In this document: positions 43,464 to 52,381 of the stretch, piece after piece
Layout: the number at the start of each line of letters is the position of its first letter
How positions within the stretch are numbered: the stretch's first letter is position 1
Assembly: GCF_000526515.1 (NCBI RefSeq)
Contig: NZ_JAGF01000001.1
Coordinates: 434,001-498,000, forward strand
Reading direction: 5' to 3'
Source of the DNA: Cellulomonas sp. KRMCY2
Lineage (GTDB): Bacteria > Actinomycetota > Actinomycetes > Actinomycetales > Cellulomonadaceae
DNA length: 64,000 bases
Notes under the pieces: model-generated
Told to the model about the DNA's origin: nothing
Seen by the model: the letters and a program-made list of their open reading frames with translations, nothing else
Database searches by the model: none
Made by a program: the position numbers and the translations under genes

Positions 43464-44587
43464 GCCGGGCCTCCTTCGTGCTTCCATGCGCCGACCCTGG
43501 CCAGCGCGACCGTGATGTTGTCCTTGCCGCCCTGCTCGTTGGCCCACCGGACCAGCTCCTCGGCCATCGGGAGCGGGTCACCGTCGGGGGTGGCGGCGGC
43601 CCGCACGACGACCTGGGCGGTCGCGGCCGCCTCCGAGGCGTAGTTCCACAGCCCGTCCGAGCACAGCAGGAGCCAGCCCGTCCCGTCGAGCCGGTGGTGC
43701 GTGATGGTCGGCACCTGGTCCTCGGCGTCGATGCCGAGCCACCGGGTGATCGCGTGCGCGTGCGGCCCCGTCTCCGCCTCGGTACGCGGAAGGCCCTCGG
43801 CGACCTGCTGGGCCGCGTACGAGTCGTCGACCGTGAGCGCCTTCGGGTCACCGGCGTCCGGCAGCCAGTAGGCCCGGCTGTCCCCGACGTTCCCGACGGC
43901 GACCTGGTCCCCGTCGAGGACGGCCGCGACGAACGTGCACGACGGCGGGCTGTCACCGTGCTCGACGCGCGTCACCTCCTCGACCGCCGCAGCGGCCGCG
44001 GCGCCCGCGGCGACCAGGCGGGCGCCGGCGAGCGCAGTCAACGCGGACCCGGACGCCAGGCCGGCACCGCGCTCACGCACGAGCACGTCGCGCGCGGCTC
44101 GGGCAGCTGCGAGCGATGCGACGTCCGAGCTCTCGGAGCTCGACACGCCGTCGCAGATGACGAGAACCGCCCACCGGCCGGGCCCCGGGTCGGCGGCGGT
44201 CGCCGCGGCGTCCTCGTTGCGGTGGTGGCGCCGGCCGCGGTCGCTCACTGCCGCGACCCACGGCTGGGGCTGCTCGACCATGTGGTCGCGGGGCAGCGGC
44301 GCCTTGGTCCCGCACTGGGTGCAGTAGCCATCGGCGTCGACCTCGCCGCCGCAGTCGACACAGGCGCCGCGCGCCGGTGCCGGCACCACGGCGCCACCCG
44401 CACGGACGGGCCGGGTCGGCGCAGACAACGGCGGGGCCTGCGCGGCGTCCGGCGAGGGCGCGGCGGCGAGGGGTAGCGGCGAGCCGCACTCCTCGCAGAA
44501 GCGCGCGCCGGCCGGTGCGGGGGTCCCGCAGGAGTCGCACGTGGCGGGCGCGACGCCGGCCACCGTGGTTCGGGAGGTGCCGGTCAC
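43460..44587 (-). CDS. PP2C-family protein phosphatase with N-terminal zinc ribbons
   Basis: A 375-residue protein. Two zinc-ribbon-like cysteine groups lie at about residues 17-34 (CDSC...CEEC) and 60-85 (CVDC...CTQC), then the PP2C domain from about 105. Metal and catalytic motifs are RHHRNEDA, ICDGVSSSE, NVGDSRAYWL, LLCSDGLWNY and GGKDNITVALA. The GTG at 44587 overlaps the pknG stop (GTGA). It should remove phosphates from serine/threonine residues, presumably reversing PknG action. No membrane anchor is seen, unlike PstP. Confidence 0.92.
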   Translation of the reverse strand: MTGTSRTTVAGVAPATCDSCGTPAPAGARFCEECGSPLPLAAAPSPDAAQAPPLSAPTRPVRAGGAVVPAPARGACVDCGGEVDADGYCTQCGTKAPLPRDHMVEQPQPWVAAVSDRGRRHHRNEDAAATAADPGPGRWAVLVICDGVSSSESSDVASLAAARAARDVLVRERGAGLASGSALTALAGARLVAAGAAAAAAVEEVTRVEHGDSPPSCTFVAAVLDGDQVAVGNVGDSRAYWLPDAGDPKALTVDDSYAAQQVAEGLPRTEAETGPHAHAITRWLGIDAEDQVPTITHHRLDGTGWLLLCSDGLWNYASEAAATAQVVVRAAATPDGDPLPMAEELVRWANEQGGKDNITVALARVGAWKHEGGPA

Positions 44588-46842
44588 CGGAACGTCCACC
44601 GCCGTACGTCGTTCGCGGCGTCGACCAGCGCGACGCGCTCGGCAGGCGTCGCGGCGGCCTCGGCCAGCTCGCGGAAGGTGCGCTCGAGGCCGTCTCGGAG
44701 CGTCGGCTCGGCTGCCGGCCACTCCCCGATCCGGACCGCAGGCTGTGGCCCGTGCGCGCGCACGTGCGCCAGGGCCGCAGAGAGTGCGGCCGCGGTGAGG
44801 CGCGTGCGCTCGTCCGGGTCGACGCCGACGTCGTGGATGGACGTCATGGCCTCGGCGAGAGCCGGCAGGCCGGTGTCGGACGTGACGAGGAGCTCGGCAC
44901 GCTGCCGGCGCGCCTCGGTGTACGCGCGGGACGTGGCGGGCACGAGGTCGAGCGCCACGACGGCATCGGGCACAGACCCGCGCGCGGCGCGGATGCGGGC
45001 CATCGCGAACGCGGCCGCTGGGACGTAGGCGGCGTCGGTGCGCGCGCACGTCCCGTAGAGCGCCTCGGCGATGTCCGGCTCGGCACTCGTCTCGCACGCC
45101 AGCGCCAGGGCCAGCTTGGGCGCGAGCTCGCCGGGAACCTGCCCGTACACCGCGTTGAACGCGGACTGGGCGCCGTGGCCGTCGGACGCGTCGAGCGCGA
45201 CGAGGCCCTGCAGCCACACCGCGCGCCACTCCCACGGGTCGGCGGCCAGCAGCTCGTCGGCTGCCTCTGCAACCAGATCCGGCCGCCCGGCCCGCAGCGC
45301 GGCCCGCCCCGTCGCGAGGAGCACCTCGGCGGACCGCTCGGGCGCCCGGTCCAGCTGGGCGAGGCGGGCGTGCGGGTCCTCGACGTCGACGGTCGCGAGC
45401 CAGCCGGCCTGCGGGTCGCCGGTGTCCACGCGCAGCTCGGGCAGGTCCTCCCAGCCTCGGACGGCGGTTGCGGAGCCCGGCGCGGCGAACAGGAGGGACG
45501 GCGCGGCGTCCCGGGCGGCGTCCTGGCCGGCCGGGCCGCTGAGCCGGCCGGCCGCCACAACCTCGCGCAGCACACCGTGCAGCTGGACACGCAGCTCGGC
45601 CACGGTCGCGAACCGGTCGGCCGGGTCCGTCGCGCACGCCTTCAGGATCAACCGGTAGAACGAGTCGTACCGCTCGAACAGCGGCGTCTCATCGACGGGC
45701 GGCAGGCTCGCGACGTACGTCGACTGGTACCCGCGGAACTCCATCGCGAGCACGAGCAGGGTGCGACCGAGCGTGTAGACGTCCGACGCGATCGAGACGC
45801 CCTGCTCGGCGACCTCGGGCGCCTGGTAGCCGACGGTGCCATAGATCGCCGAGTCCGTGTCGTCGAGCCGTCGCACGCCGCCGAGGTCGATGAGCTTGAC
45901 GTCGTCGCCGATCTGGATGAGGTTGTCCGGCTTGAAGTCGCAGTACACGAGGCCGAGGTCATGCAGGTACTCGAACGCGGGCAGGATCTCCAGCACGTAG
46001 GCGATGGCCTGGTCGAGCGGGAACGGGTCGTAGGCGCCGGCGGCGCGCATGCGCTCCTTGAGCAGCCCCTTGAGCGAGTGGCCGCCCACGTACTCCATGA
46101 CGGTGTAGCCGGCTCCCTCGTGCGTGACGAAGTTGTAGATCTCCACGATGCGCGGGTGCTCGACCTGCGCCAGGAACTGCCGCTCGGCGATGGCCGCGGC
46201 GAGCGCGTCGGCGTCACCCGTGTTGAGCAGCCCCTTGAGGACGACCCAGCGGTCGGAGACGTTCCGGTCACGCGCGAGGTAGATCCAGCCGAGGCCACCG
46301 TGTGCGAGCGCGCCGGCCACCTCGTACTGCCCGCCGACGACGTCGCCCGGCTGCAGCTTCGGCGTGAACGAGTACGGGCTGCGGCACTGGGGGCAGAAAC
46401 CCTCGGTGCGCCCAGGACGCCCCTCGACCGACCGCCCGACGGCGGCACCGCACGAGGGGCAGAACCGCTTCTCCTCGGCCACCTCCGGGTTGGTCATCAT
46501 CGCGGTCGACGCATCGATCGCTGGCGCGGGCGCGATTGTCGTGAGGCCGGCGCCGAGGCGCGCGGCGCGCAGCCGCTTCGACGAGCCGCCGACCCGGCGC
46601 GTGACGCCCGTACCGCGGCCCGTCCGGGCCGAGCCCATCGCGGTCGCGGCCAGCCGGCTCGACGTGCGGGTCGACGTTGCGCCGTCCGCACCCGCAGGCA
46701 GGGGGGCGCGGCGGGGCGAGGTCGGGGCCGAGGCCGTGCCGGGCACCGAGCCCGCGGCGGGGGCGGCGTCGGGCGGCGACCCGCAGACGTCGCAGTACCC
46801 GTCGACGATCGTGCCGGTGCAGCCGGGCTGGGTGCAGGTCAT
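44584..46842 (-). CDS. pknG: Serine/threonine protein kinase PknG
   Basis: A 752-residue soluble kinase with the layout of mycobacterial PknG (about 750). An extra zinc ribbon lies at Cys3/Cys8/Cys17/Cys20. A rubredoxin-like domain follows with Cys128/Cys131 and Cys150/Cys153. The kinase domain spans about 163-430: Lys203 in VVLKG, catalytic Asp302 in YCDFKPDN and Asp319 in LIDLGG. A C-terminal TPR-like helical region (about 480-750) completes it. The ATG at 46842 overlaps the upstream stop (ATGA). In mycobacteria and corynebacteria PknG controls 2-oxoglutarate dehydrogenase through FHA proteins in response to amino acids. Confidence 0.95.
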   Translation of the reverse strand: MTCTQPGCTGTIVDGYCDVCGSPPDAAPAAGSVPGTASAPTSPRRAPLPAGADGATSTRTSSRLAATAMGSARTGRGTGVTRRVGGSSKRLRAARLGAGLTTIAPAPAIDASTAMMTNPEVAEEKRFCPSCGAAVGRSVEGRPGRTEGFCPQCRSPYSFTPKLQPGDVVGGQYEVAGALAHGGLGWIYLARDRNVSDRWVVLKGLLNTGDADALAAAIAERQFLAQVEHPRIVEIYNFVTHEGAGYTVMEYVGGHSLKGLLKERMRAAGAYDPFPLDQAIAYVLEILPAFEYLHDLGLVYCDFKPDNLIQIGDDVKLIDLGGVRRLDDTDSAIYGTVGYQAPEVAEQGVSIASDVYTLGRTLLVLAMEFRGYQSTYVASLPPVDETPLFERYDSFYRLILKACATDPADRFATVAELRVQLHGVLREVVAAGRLSGPAGQDAARDAAPSLLFAAPGSATAVRGWEDLPELRVDTGDPQAGWLATVDVEDPHARLAQLDRAPERSAEVLLATGRAALRAGRPDLVAEAADELLAADPWEWRAVWLQGLVALDASDGHGAQSAFNAVYGQVPGELAPKLALALACETSAEPDIAEALYGTCARTDAAYVPAAAFAMARIRAARGSVPDAVVALDLVPATSRAYTEARRQRAELLVTSDTGLPALAEAMTSIHDVGVDPDERTRLTAAALSAALAHVRAHGPQPAVRIGEWPAAEPTLRDGLERTFRELAEAAATPAERVALVDAANDVRRWTFR

Positions 46843-48038
46843 GAGCTCCGTCCAGGGGTCACGTCGGTCGTACCGGGGGCGGTCGGTGCGCCGTCCGGCG
46901 GGAGGGCGGGCGGCGGGGACTCGAGAAGAAGACGGAACACTGCGACGACCGCGCGGGCGCGCGGCAGGTCGACGGGCGCCGCGGCGAGGACGTCGCCGGC
47001 GAGGGTCGCGAGTGCGGCGACCTCGGGGTAGCGGTCCCGCCCACGGGCGGCGGCCTGCGCTCGGGACGCGTCGAGCAGCCCGCGAAGGTCCGTCAGCTCG
47101 GCAACGGGGGCGCGGTACGCCTGCTCGGCACGGGTCAGCGCGCGCGCGACGGCGTCGAGGCGGGCGAGGTACGCGTCGACGTCGGCCGCGGCGTCGGGCA
47201 CCGGGCCGAGGGCGTCCACCTGCGGGATGCCGAGGACGGGTGCGGGCCGCACGCGTGCGACGCACTCGTCAGCGACGGCCGTGACGGTGCTGGCGCGCTC
47301 GACGAGCTCGGTGCGCCAGGCCTGCGCCCGGGCGAGGTCGCGCTCGTCGTCGCGCCGGGTCGCAGCGGCGACGATGAGATCACGCTCGGCATGGGCGGCG
47401 TCCGTCTCGAGCGGTCCGACGAGCCCGCCGACGTCGGCCCCCCGGCGCGCGCGGGCACTGATGTCCTCGAGCCGCCCGGACAGTCGCTCGAGCCGTCCGG
47501 CAGCGCTCTCCCGGTCAGGCCCGGACGGCACCCCGTCGACCAGGTCCCGGATGCGCTCGACGTCCGCTCGCAGCGCCTCGAGGTGCTCGGCGAGGTCGAC
47601 GGACACGGTCTCGAGCGCGAGGCGGCGCCGCAGCTGGGCCGTGACGGCGTCGGACAGGCGGCACGCCTCGGGCAGGGAGGTGCCCGTGCTCAAGGCCGCC
47701 GCCGCTCCGGCGGCCTCGGCGCGGCCCCAGACGAGCGAGGAGAGCCGTGCCAGCTCGACGGGTCCGACCCGTCCGCCGTCCCAGACACGCGCGAGCTCGT
47801 CGTACCGGGTTGCGACCGACTGCCAGAGCGCCATCGCGAGCGTCACGTCGCCCGTGAGGTCGACATCGGTCGACGAGAGCGCGGCCCGGTCGAGCTCGTC
47901 GAGCTCGGAGCGCCGGGCGTCGCGCCACGCGACGAGCCGGTCGAGGTAGCCCGCCATGGCAGCCGGCTCCACCGGACGCCCCCAGGCGGCCGGGGCCGCC
48001 GGTGCGGTCACGGAGACGGTCGCCATGGCGCGGGTCAC
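46839..48038 (-). CDS. Hypothetical helical protein of the PknG operon
   Basis: A 399-residue soluble protein rich in Ala, Arg, Asp and Leu, predicted by eye to be almost wholly alpha-helical with coiled-coil character (for example AAGRLERLSGRLEDISARAR). No catalytic motif, signal peptide or membrane helix. It starts with a GTG overlapping the glnH stop (GTGA), and its stop overlaps pknG. Its position between GlnH and PknG is not part of the minimal mycobacterial glnX-glnH-pknG set, so it may be a coupling or scaffold protein (inference). Confidence 0.75.
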   Translation of the reverse strand: MTRAMATVSVTAPAAPAAWGRPVEPAAMAGYLDRLVAWRDARRSELDELDRAALSSTDVDLTGDVTLAMALWQSVATRYDELARVWDGGRVGPVELARLSSLVWGRAEAAGAAAALSTGTSLPEACRLSDAVTAQLRRRLALETVSVDLAEHLEALRADVERIRDLVDGVPSGPDRESAAGRLERLSGRLEDISARARRGADVGGLVGPLETDAAHAERDLIVAAATRRDDERDLARAQAWRTELVERASTVTAVADECVARVRPAPVLGIPQVDALGPVPDAAADVDAYLARLDAVARALTRAEQAYRAPVAELTDLRGLLDASRAQAAARGRDRYPEVAALATLAGDVLAAAPVDLPRARAVVAVFRLLLESPPPALPPDGAPTAPGTTDVTPGRSS

Positions 48039-49033
48039 CGGCCGTAGACCGAGGCGGGTGGTGCGGGGGCCGGGCCGAGGGCCGCGGACAGCCAGCGGTC
48101 GTAGGACGCGGCCCAGGTACCGTCGGCCTTCGCCTGGTCGAGCACGGCGTTGACGAACCGGACCAGGTCGACGTCGTCGGCGTTCATGCCCAGCCCGTAC
48201 GGCTCGGCGGTGAACGCCTCGCCGACGACGGTCGCGTACGGGTCCTGGGCGGCCAGGCCCGCGAGCACGGTGTCGTCACCCGTGATCGCGTCGACCTCGC
48301 CCTGCTGGAACCGGACGAGGCAGTCGGTGTGGGTCGCGGCGGGGACGGCCTCGATGTCGGTGAACTCCTCGAGCTTGGTCAGGCTCGTGGACCCGGCGGG
48401 CGCGCACACCCGCCGGCCGCCCAGGTCGGCGAGGGATGTGGCGTCCGAGCCGAGCGGGACGAGCACCTTCTGGCCGGAGCGGTAGTACTCGGCCGAGAAC
48501 GCGATGTCCTGCCACCGCGCGCACGTGATGGTCATGTTGCGGGCCACCAGGTCCACCGTGCCGTCCTGCAGGGACCCGATGCGCTGGGCGGCCGTGATGA
48601 CACGCAGCTCAACCCGGTCCGCGTCGCCGAAGATCGCGGCTGCGACGAGCCGCGCCATGTCGATGTCGAAGCCCTCGAGCTCCCCGGACACCGGGTTGCG
48701 GGCGCCGAGCAGCATCGAGTCGGCCGAGACCCCGACGATGAGCCGACCGCGATCGCGGATCTCCGCCATCGTCGAGCCGGCCGGGAGGGCGTCCGGGCCT
48801 GCCGGCGGACCGTCCGGCGCGTAGGACGCGAGCGGGTCGGCACACTCGACCGGGGCCGCGGGCGCAGCCGGCGCGGCGGCCGACGACGGGCTGGGGGACG
48901 CCGTCGGGAGCGTGGTCTCGGTGTACGCACCCGACGTGCACCCGGTCAGGGTCGCCGCGGCGACGACGGCGAGCACCGTGAGCGTGCGGCGTGCACGGTG
49001 CGCGGGGTGCGAGCGGGACAGGATTGCGGTCAC
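48035..49033 (-). CDS. glnH: Amino-acid-binding lipoprotein GlnH
   Basis: A 332-residue solute-binding lipoprotein. The signal ends at Leu-Thr-Gly-Cys (Cys32). The mature protein shows the family-3 amino-acid-binding pattern: RGRLIVGVSADSMLLGARNP, LEGFDIDMARLVAAAIFG, VDLVARNMTITCARWQDIAF and EPYGLGMNADDVDLVRFVN. The GTG at 49033 overlaps the glnX stop. In mycobacteria GlnH binds aspartate, glutamate or asparagine outside the membrane and signals through GlnX to PknG. No ABC permease is encoded nearby, which supports a sensing rather than transport role. Confidence 0.92.
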   Translation of the reverse strand: MTAILSRSHPAHRARRTLTVLAVVAAATLTGCTSGAYTETTLPTASPSPSSAAAPAAPAAPVECADPLASYAPDGPPAGPDALPAGSTMAEIRDRGRLIVGVSADSMLLGARNPVSGELEGFDIDMARLVAAAIFGDADRVELRVITAAQRIGSLQDGTVDLVARNMTITCARWQDIAFSAEYYRSGQKVLVPLGSDATSLADLGGRRVCAPAGSTSLTKLEEFTDIEAVPAATHTDCLVRFQQGEVDAITGDDTVLAGLAAQDPYATVVGEAFTAEPYGLGMNADDVDLVRFVNAVLDQAKADGTWAASYDRWLSAALGPAPAPPASVYGR

Positions 49034-50328
49034 CGGTACTCCTCGAGCCGTCGGGCGAAGCCGGTCCAGCACAGGACCGCGACCGCGAGACCCGCCAGAG
49101 CGGCGAGCCACAGGCCGAGGACGAGACCGCCGCGGGCGGCGCCGAGCCCGACGGACGTCTGCTCCGACGTGGTCCGTAGCGCGTCGGCGCTGGCGGCGTC
49201 GAACTCGGCGAACGCGGCGTTCGCCGAGCCCTCGGCATCGTTCGTCGCGGCGGCCACGCCGTCCTCCCACGCGCCCCCGTCGTCGAGGTCGCGGATGGCC
49301 TGGTGCTGGGCGGCGTACGGCTCCCACGTACCGTCGAGGTCACGCGGGACGGTGCCCGTCGCCGACGCCTCCTGGAGGGCGACGACGGTCGTGTCCGACG
49401 ACACGACCCACGCATCCTCGAACGTCTGGCCCGAGCCGCGCGAGATGAGGGTGAGGCTCTCGTTGGCCTTGGCGTCGTAGGCCGCCAGGCGCGCTCGGGA
49501 GAGCGCACTCGCCGCGGCGAACGGCTCGCTGCGCACCCGGTCGACGTCGGCGGCCACCGACCAGAGCGCGACCCCGGAGCCGACCAGGAGCACAAGGAGC
49601 ACGAGGGCGGCGCCGGCGAGCGGCAGGTTGACGTACCGGTGCGTGTGCCGCGCGAGCCAGACGGACGCGGCGACGACCCCGGCCAACGCAAGCACGGAGG
49701 CTACGACGACGAGGACCCATGCGCGCTCAGCCGCCGAGAACTCGTCGGCCACCCGGACCTCGTTGGCGTCGATGAGCGCCGCGAGCGCGGGCAGGGCGTC
49801 CGTCCGCAGCGTCGCGCTGGCGTTGCGCAGATACTGCGCGCCGACCGGCAGTGCCTGCCGGTTCGCGGCGCGCGCCTGCTCGATGCCCGCGGCGTAGTCG
49901 AGGATCGACGCATTGAGTGCCGACAGCACGGTCCCGTCGGCGGGCTGCGCCCGGGCCGCCTGCGCCACGAGCCCGGCAGCCGAGGTGAGCGCGTCGTCGT
50001 AGACGGCGCGCCGATCGGCGGGCTCGAGGCCGCCGACGAGGAAGGCGTTGGTCGCGCTCGCGTCGGCGCTGACCAGGCGGGTCTGGAGCTCCTGGAGGCG
50101 TACCAGCTGGGCGGCGTTGGCGTCGGCCCGCGCGAGCGCGGCGTCAGCGGACGCGAACGACCATCCGCCGGCGATTGCCACGAGCACGCCCACGACGACG
50201 AGGGCCGCGGCGCGGAGCCGCATCCGGGTCGGCGTGGGCCGGCCGGTCCGGGCGGCGACCGGGGCGCCGGGCATGGGCACGGCGGCCGCCGCGGCCGGGG
50301 GGTGGCCAGGTGGGACCGTGGTGGTCAC
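49030..50328 (-). CDS. glnX: GlnX-like membrane signal transducer
   Basis: A 432-residue membrane protein with four helices at about residues 39-59, 203-225, 236-258 and 400-421. The two extracytoplasmic loops (about 60-202 and 259-399) are long and helical, as in the four-helix sensor loops of chemoreceptor-like proteins. This matches GlnX, which links external GlnH to cytoplasmic PknG. The start overlaps the AAA ATPase stop and the stop overlaps glnH, both by four bases. The N-terminus carries a Pro/Ala-rich cytoplasmic lead of about 35 residues. Confidence 0.85.
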   Translation of the reverse strand: MTTTVPPGHPPAAAAAVPMPGAPVAARTGRPTPTRMRLRAAALVVVGVLVAIAGGWSFASADAALARADANAAQLVRLQELQTRLVSADASATNAFLVGGLEPADRRAVYDDALTSAAGLVAQAARAQPADGTVLSALNASILDYAAGIEQARAANRQALPVGAQYLRNASATLRTDALPALAALIDANEVRVADEFSAAERAWVLVVVASVLALAGVVAASVWLARHTHRYVNLPLAGAALVLLVLLVGSGVALWSVAADVDRVRSEPFAAASALSRARLAAYDAKANESLTLISRGSGQTFEDAWVVSSDTTVVALQEASATGTVPRDLDGTWEPYAAQHQAIRDLDDGGAWEDGVAAATNDAEGSANAAFAEFDAASADALRTTSEQTSVGLGAARGGLVLGLWLAALAGLAVAVLCWTGFARRLEEYR

Positions 50329-51806
50329 GCGACTCCTCCTTCAGGGGTCGGGTCGTCAGGCGTGTCCGCCGCGGGCGGGACGGGGTCGCGGTCGTCGTGC
50401 CCCGGGCTGTCGGGCGGGGTGTCGGGGCTGGCGTCGTCCGGGCGGTCCTCGAGGTCGTGCGGGAGCAGCAGGCGCAGGTCGTCGGCGCTCGGGGACTCGA
50501 CATCGCGCAGCCGCCACGCGTGGCGGCCGATGGCGCCCTCGAGGACGTTGCGCGCGAAGCGCCCGTTGCCGAAGCCCTGCCCACGCGGCGTCGCGGCCAG
50601 CAGCTCGCGGAACCGCGTGCGGAACTCGGGGGTCGGTGTGAAGTCGGCGGCGTCGGCGAGCCGCTCGAGGATCGTCTCGATCTCGGCGTCCGTGTAGTCG
50701 GCGAACTCGATCGTCGTGCGGAACCGGCTGGCGAGGCCCGGATTGCTGTCGACGAACGTCTCCATCGGGCCCGGGTAGCCGGCGACGATGACCACCAGGT
50801 CGTCCCGGTGGTCCTCCATCTCCTTGACCAGGGTGTCGACCGACTCGCGGCCGTACTGGTCACCTGCGAGGGCGTACGCCTCGTCGATGAAGAGCACGCC
50901 GTCGATGGCACCCGCGACGACCTTCGACGTCTTCACGGCGGTCTCGCCGAGGTACTGGCCGACGAGCTCGGACCGGTCGACCTCGACCAGGTGCCCCTTC
51001 GCGAGCATCCCGAGCGCGGCGTAGATGCCGCAGACCAGGCGGGCGACGGTCGTCTTGCCCGTGCCGGGGTTGCCGGTGAAGACAAGGTGGCGGGAGATCG
51101 CCGGCGTCCGCAGGCCGTGCGCGGCCCGCAGGTTCTCCATCCGCAGGACGGCGGCCTGCTGGTGGACCTCGCGCTTGACGTCGGCGAGCCCGACGAGCGC
51201 GTCGAGCTCGGCGAGGAGCTCGACGACCGACCGGGTGGGCGGCGGGTCCTCCTCGGCGGCCGGGGCCGACGCAGTCCCTTCGGCGACGGCGGCGGCGGCG
51301 ATGGTTCCGCCCGCGCCCGCCGTGCTCCCGGGTGCCGGTCGGCCCGGAGCGCCGGGACCTGCGGCCGGCGGGAGCCGCGACAGGCTGCGACCTGGGACGG
51401 CACCCAGCTGGGCGCCGCACGCGCGGGTCGCGTTCTCCACGACCCGCTCGGTGGGCGTGCCGAGCAGGCATGCGGCCGTGGCCACGCCCAGCAATGCATC
51501 GACATAGGTGTCCGCATGCGGCGAGCCGGCCTGGACGAGGCGGGCCAGGTGGTCGGTCGGGCCGACACGCCAGCGCCGTCCGCGCGCGGCCGCGTCGAAG
51601 AACGCCTGCGACGCCGAACCATCGACCGGCCCGACGAGGGCGGCCCACGCGACGGGCGCACCAGGAGCGGACTCAGCAAGGGTCGCGGCGAACGCGGCCC
51701 CCTCGGCAGCTACCTGGTCGTCGTCGAGCCCGGCGCACCGGCCGACTGCGACCAGCGCCGCCAGGGCCGCGTCCAGCCCCGGCGAGTCCGTGCGGTACCC
51801 GGTCAC
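50325..51806 (-). CDS. AAA+ ATPase of the CbbX/EccA type
   Basis: A 493-residue protein. The N-terminal half (1-180) is helical and Ala-rich; a Pro/Gly linker follows. The AAA+ domain starts near 205 with LVGLADVKREVHQQAAVL, then Walker A GNPGTGKTTVARL, SELVGQYLGETAVKT, Walker B GVLFIDEAYAL, and the sensor/arginine region NPGLASRFRTTIEF. This is the CbbX/SpoVK/EccA group, which remodels other proteins. An acidic Pro/Asp-rich tail ends the chain. The GTG at 51806 overlaps the preceding stop. No ESX secretion genes are nearby, so an ESX role is unlikely. Confidence 0.9.
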   Translation of the reverse strand: MTGYRTDSPGLDAALAALVAVGRCAGLDDDQVAAEGAAFAATLAESAPGAPVAWAALVGPVDGSASQAFFDAAARGRRWRVGPTDHLARLVQAGSPHADTYVDALLGVATAACLLGTPTERVVENATRACGAQLGAVPGRSLSRLPPAAGPGAPGRPAPGSTAGAGGTIAAAAVAEGTASAPAAEEDPPPTRSVVELLAELDALVGLADVKREVHQQAAVLRMENLRAAHGLRTPAISRHLVFTGNPGTGKTTVARLVCGIYAALGMLAKGHLVEVDRSELVGQYLGETAVKTSKVVAGAIDGVLFIDEAYALAGDQYGRESVDTLVKEMEDHRDDLVVIVAGYPGPMETFVDSNPGLASRFRTTIEFADYTDAEIETILERLADAADFTPTPEFRTRFRELLAATPRGQGFGNGRFARNVLEGAIGRHAWRLRDVESPSADDLRLLLPHDLEDRPDDASPDTPPDSPGHDDRDPVPPAADTPDDPTPEGGVA

Positions 51807-52351
51807 CCGAGCGCCCCGGGCGGCTGCAGGCGGCCGTCGACGTCGAGCCGGCCGCCGGTCGAGGCGTGACCGAACTTCTCGGCGAGGAAGCGACCGTGCG
51901 CGATGAGCGCGGCGGCGTCCGACCGGTTCACGGCGTCGAGCACCTGGTCCATCGTGCGCGCCAGGAGGTCGAGCTGGTCGATGAGAACCATGAGGGACGT
52001 CCGGCCGTTGTCCACCGGGCGCACGTTTGCCCATTCGCGCGGCAGGCGCAGGTACCCGCCGACCGCCTCGGGGAGGTAGTCGGTCGCGGTCGCCATGACG
52101 ACGTACGCCTGCTCGCTGCCCGCCCCCAGCCGGTCCAGGCGCGGGATCGCGTCCCGAACGACCCGGGCCACCCGGGCCACGCGGGACGCGACCGGGCCGG
52201 GCACTGCGCCGTCGGCCACGAGCGTCTCAACGCGGTCGAGCGCGGCGAGCAGGTCGGCGGCGGTGGGCACGGGCGGCACGGCCGACACCTCGACCTCGGG
52301 CGATGAGCCCCGGCCGGTCAGGCGGGCGAGCAGGTCACCGAAGGCGCCCAT
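51803..52351 (-). CDS. Hypothetical protein encoded between TelA and the AAA ATPase
   Basis: A 182-residue soluble protein. An N-terminal amphipathic segment MGAFGDLLARLTGRG is followed by a helical domain with IPRLDRLGAGSEQAYVVMAT and YLPEAVGGYLRLPREWANV, then LIDQLDLLARTMDQVLDAV. The family is not named with certainty, but it may accompany TelA, as small helical genes often do (inference). The ATG at 52351 has GGGGTGA six bases before it; a GTG at 52357 is possible. It overlaps the AAA ATPase start by four bases and lies 30 bases after telA. Confidence 0.75.
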   Translation of the reverse strand: MGAFGDLLARLTGRGSSPEVEVSAVPPVPTAADLLAALDRVETLVADGAVPGPVASRVARVARVVRDAIPRLDRLGAGSEQAYVVMATATDYLPEAVGGYLRLPREWANVRPVDNGRTSLMVLIDQLDLLARTMDQVLDAVNRSDAAALIAHGRFLAEKFGHASTGGRLDVDGRLQPPGALG

Positions 52352-52381
52352 GGGCACTCACCCCTGCCCGCGCGAGCGTCG

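Noticed and set aside
48035-50328. Glutamine ABC importer based on the GlnH-like binding protein
   Set aside because: No permease or ATPase of an amino acid importer is adjacent; GlnX-PknG context points to sensing.
50325-51806. ESX/type VII secretion locus because of the EccA-like AAA ATPase
   Set aside because: No WXG100 proteins, EccB/C/D/E or mycosin genes nearby; neighbours are signalling proteins.
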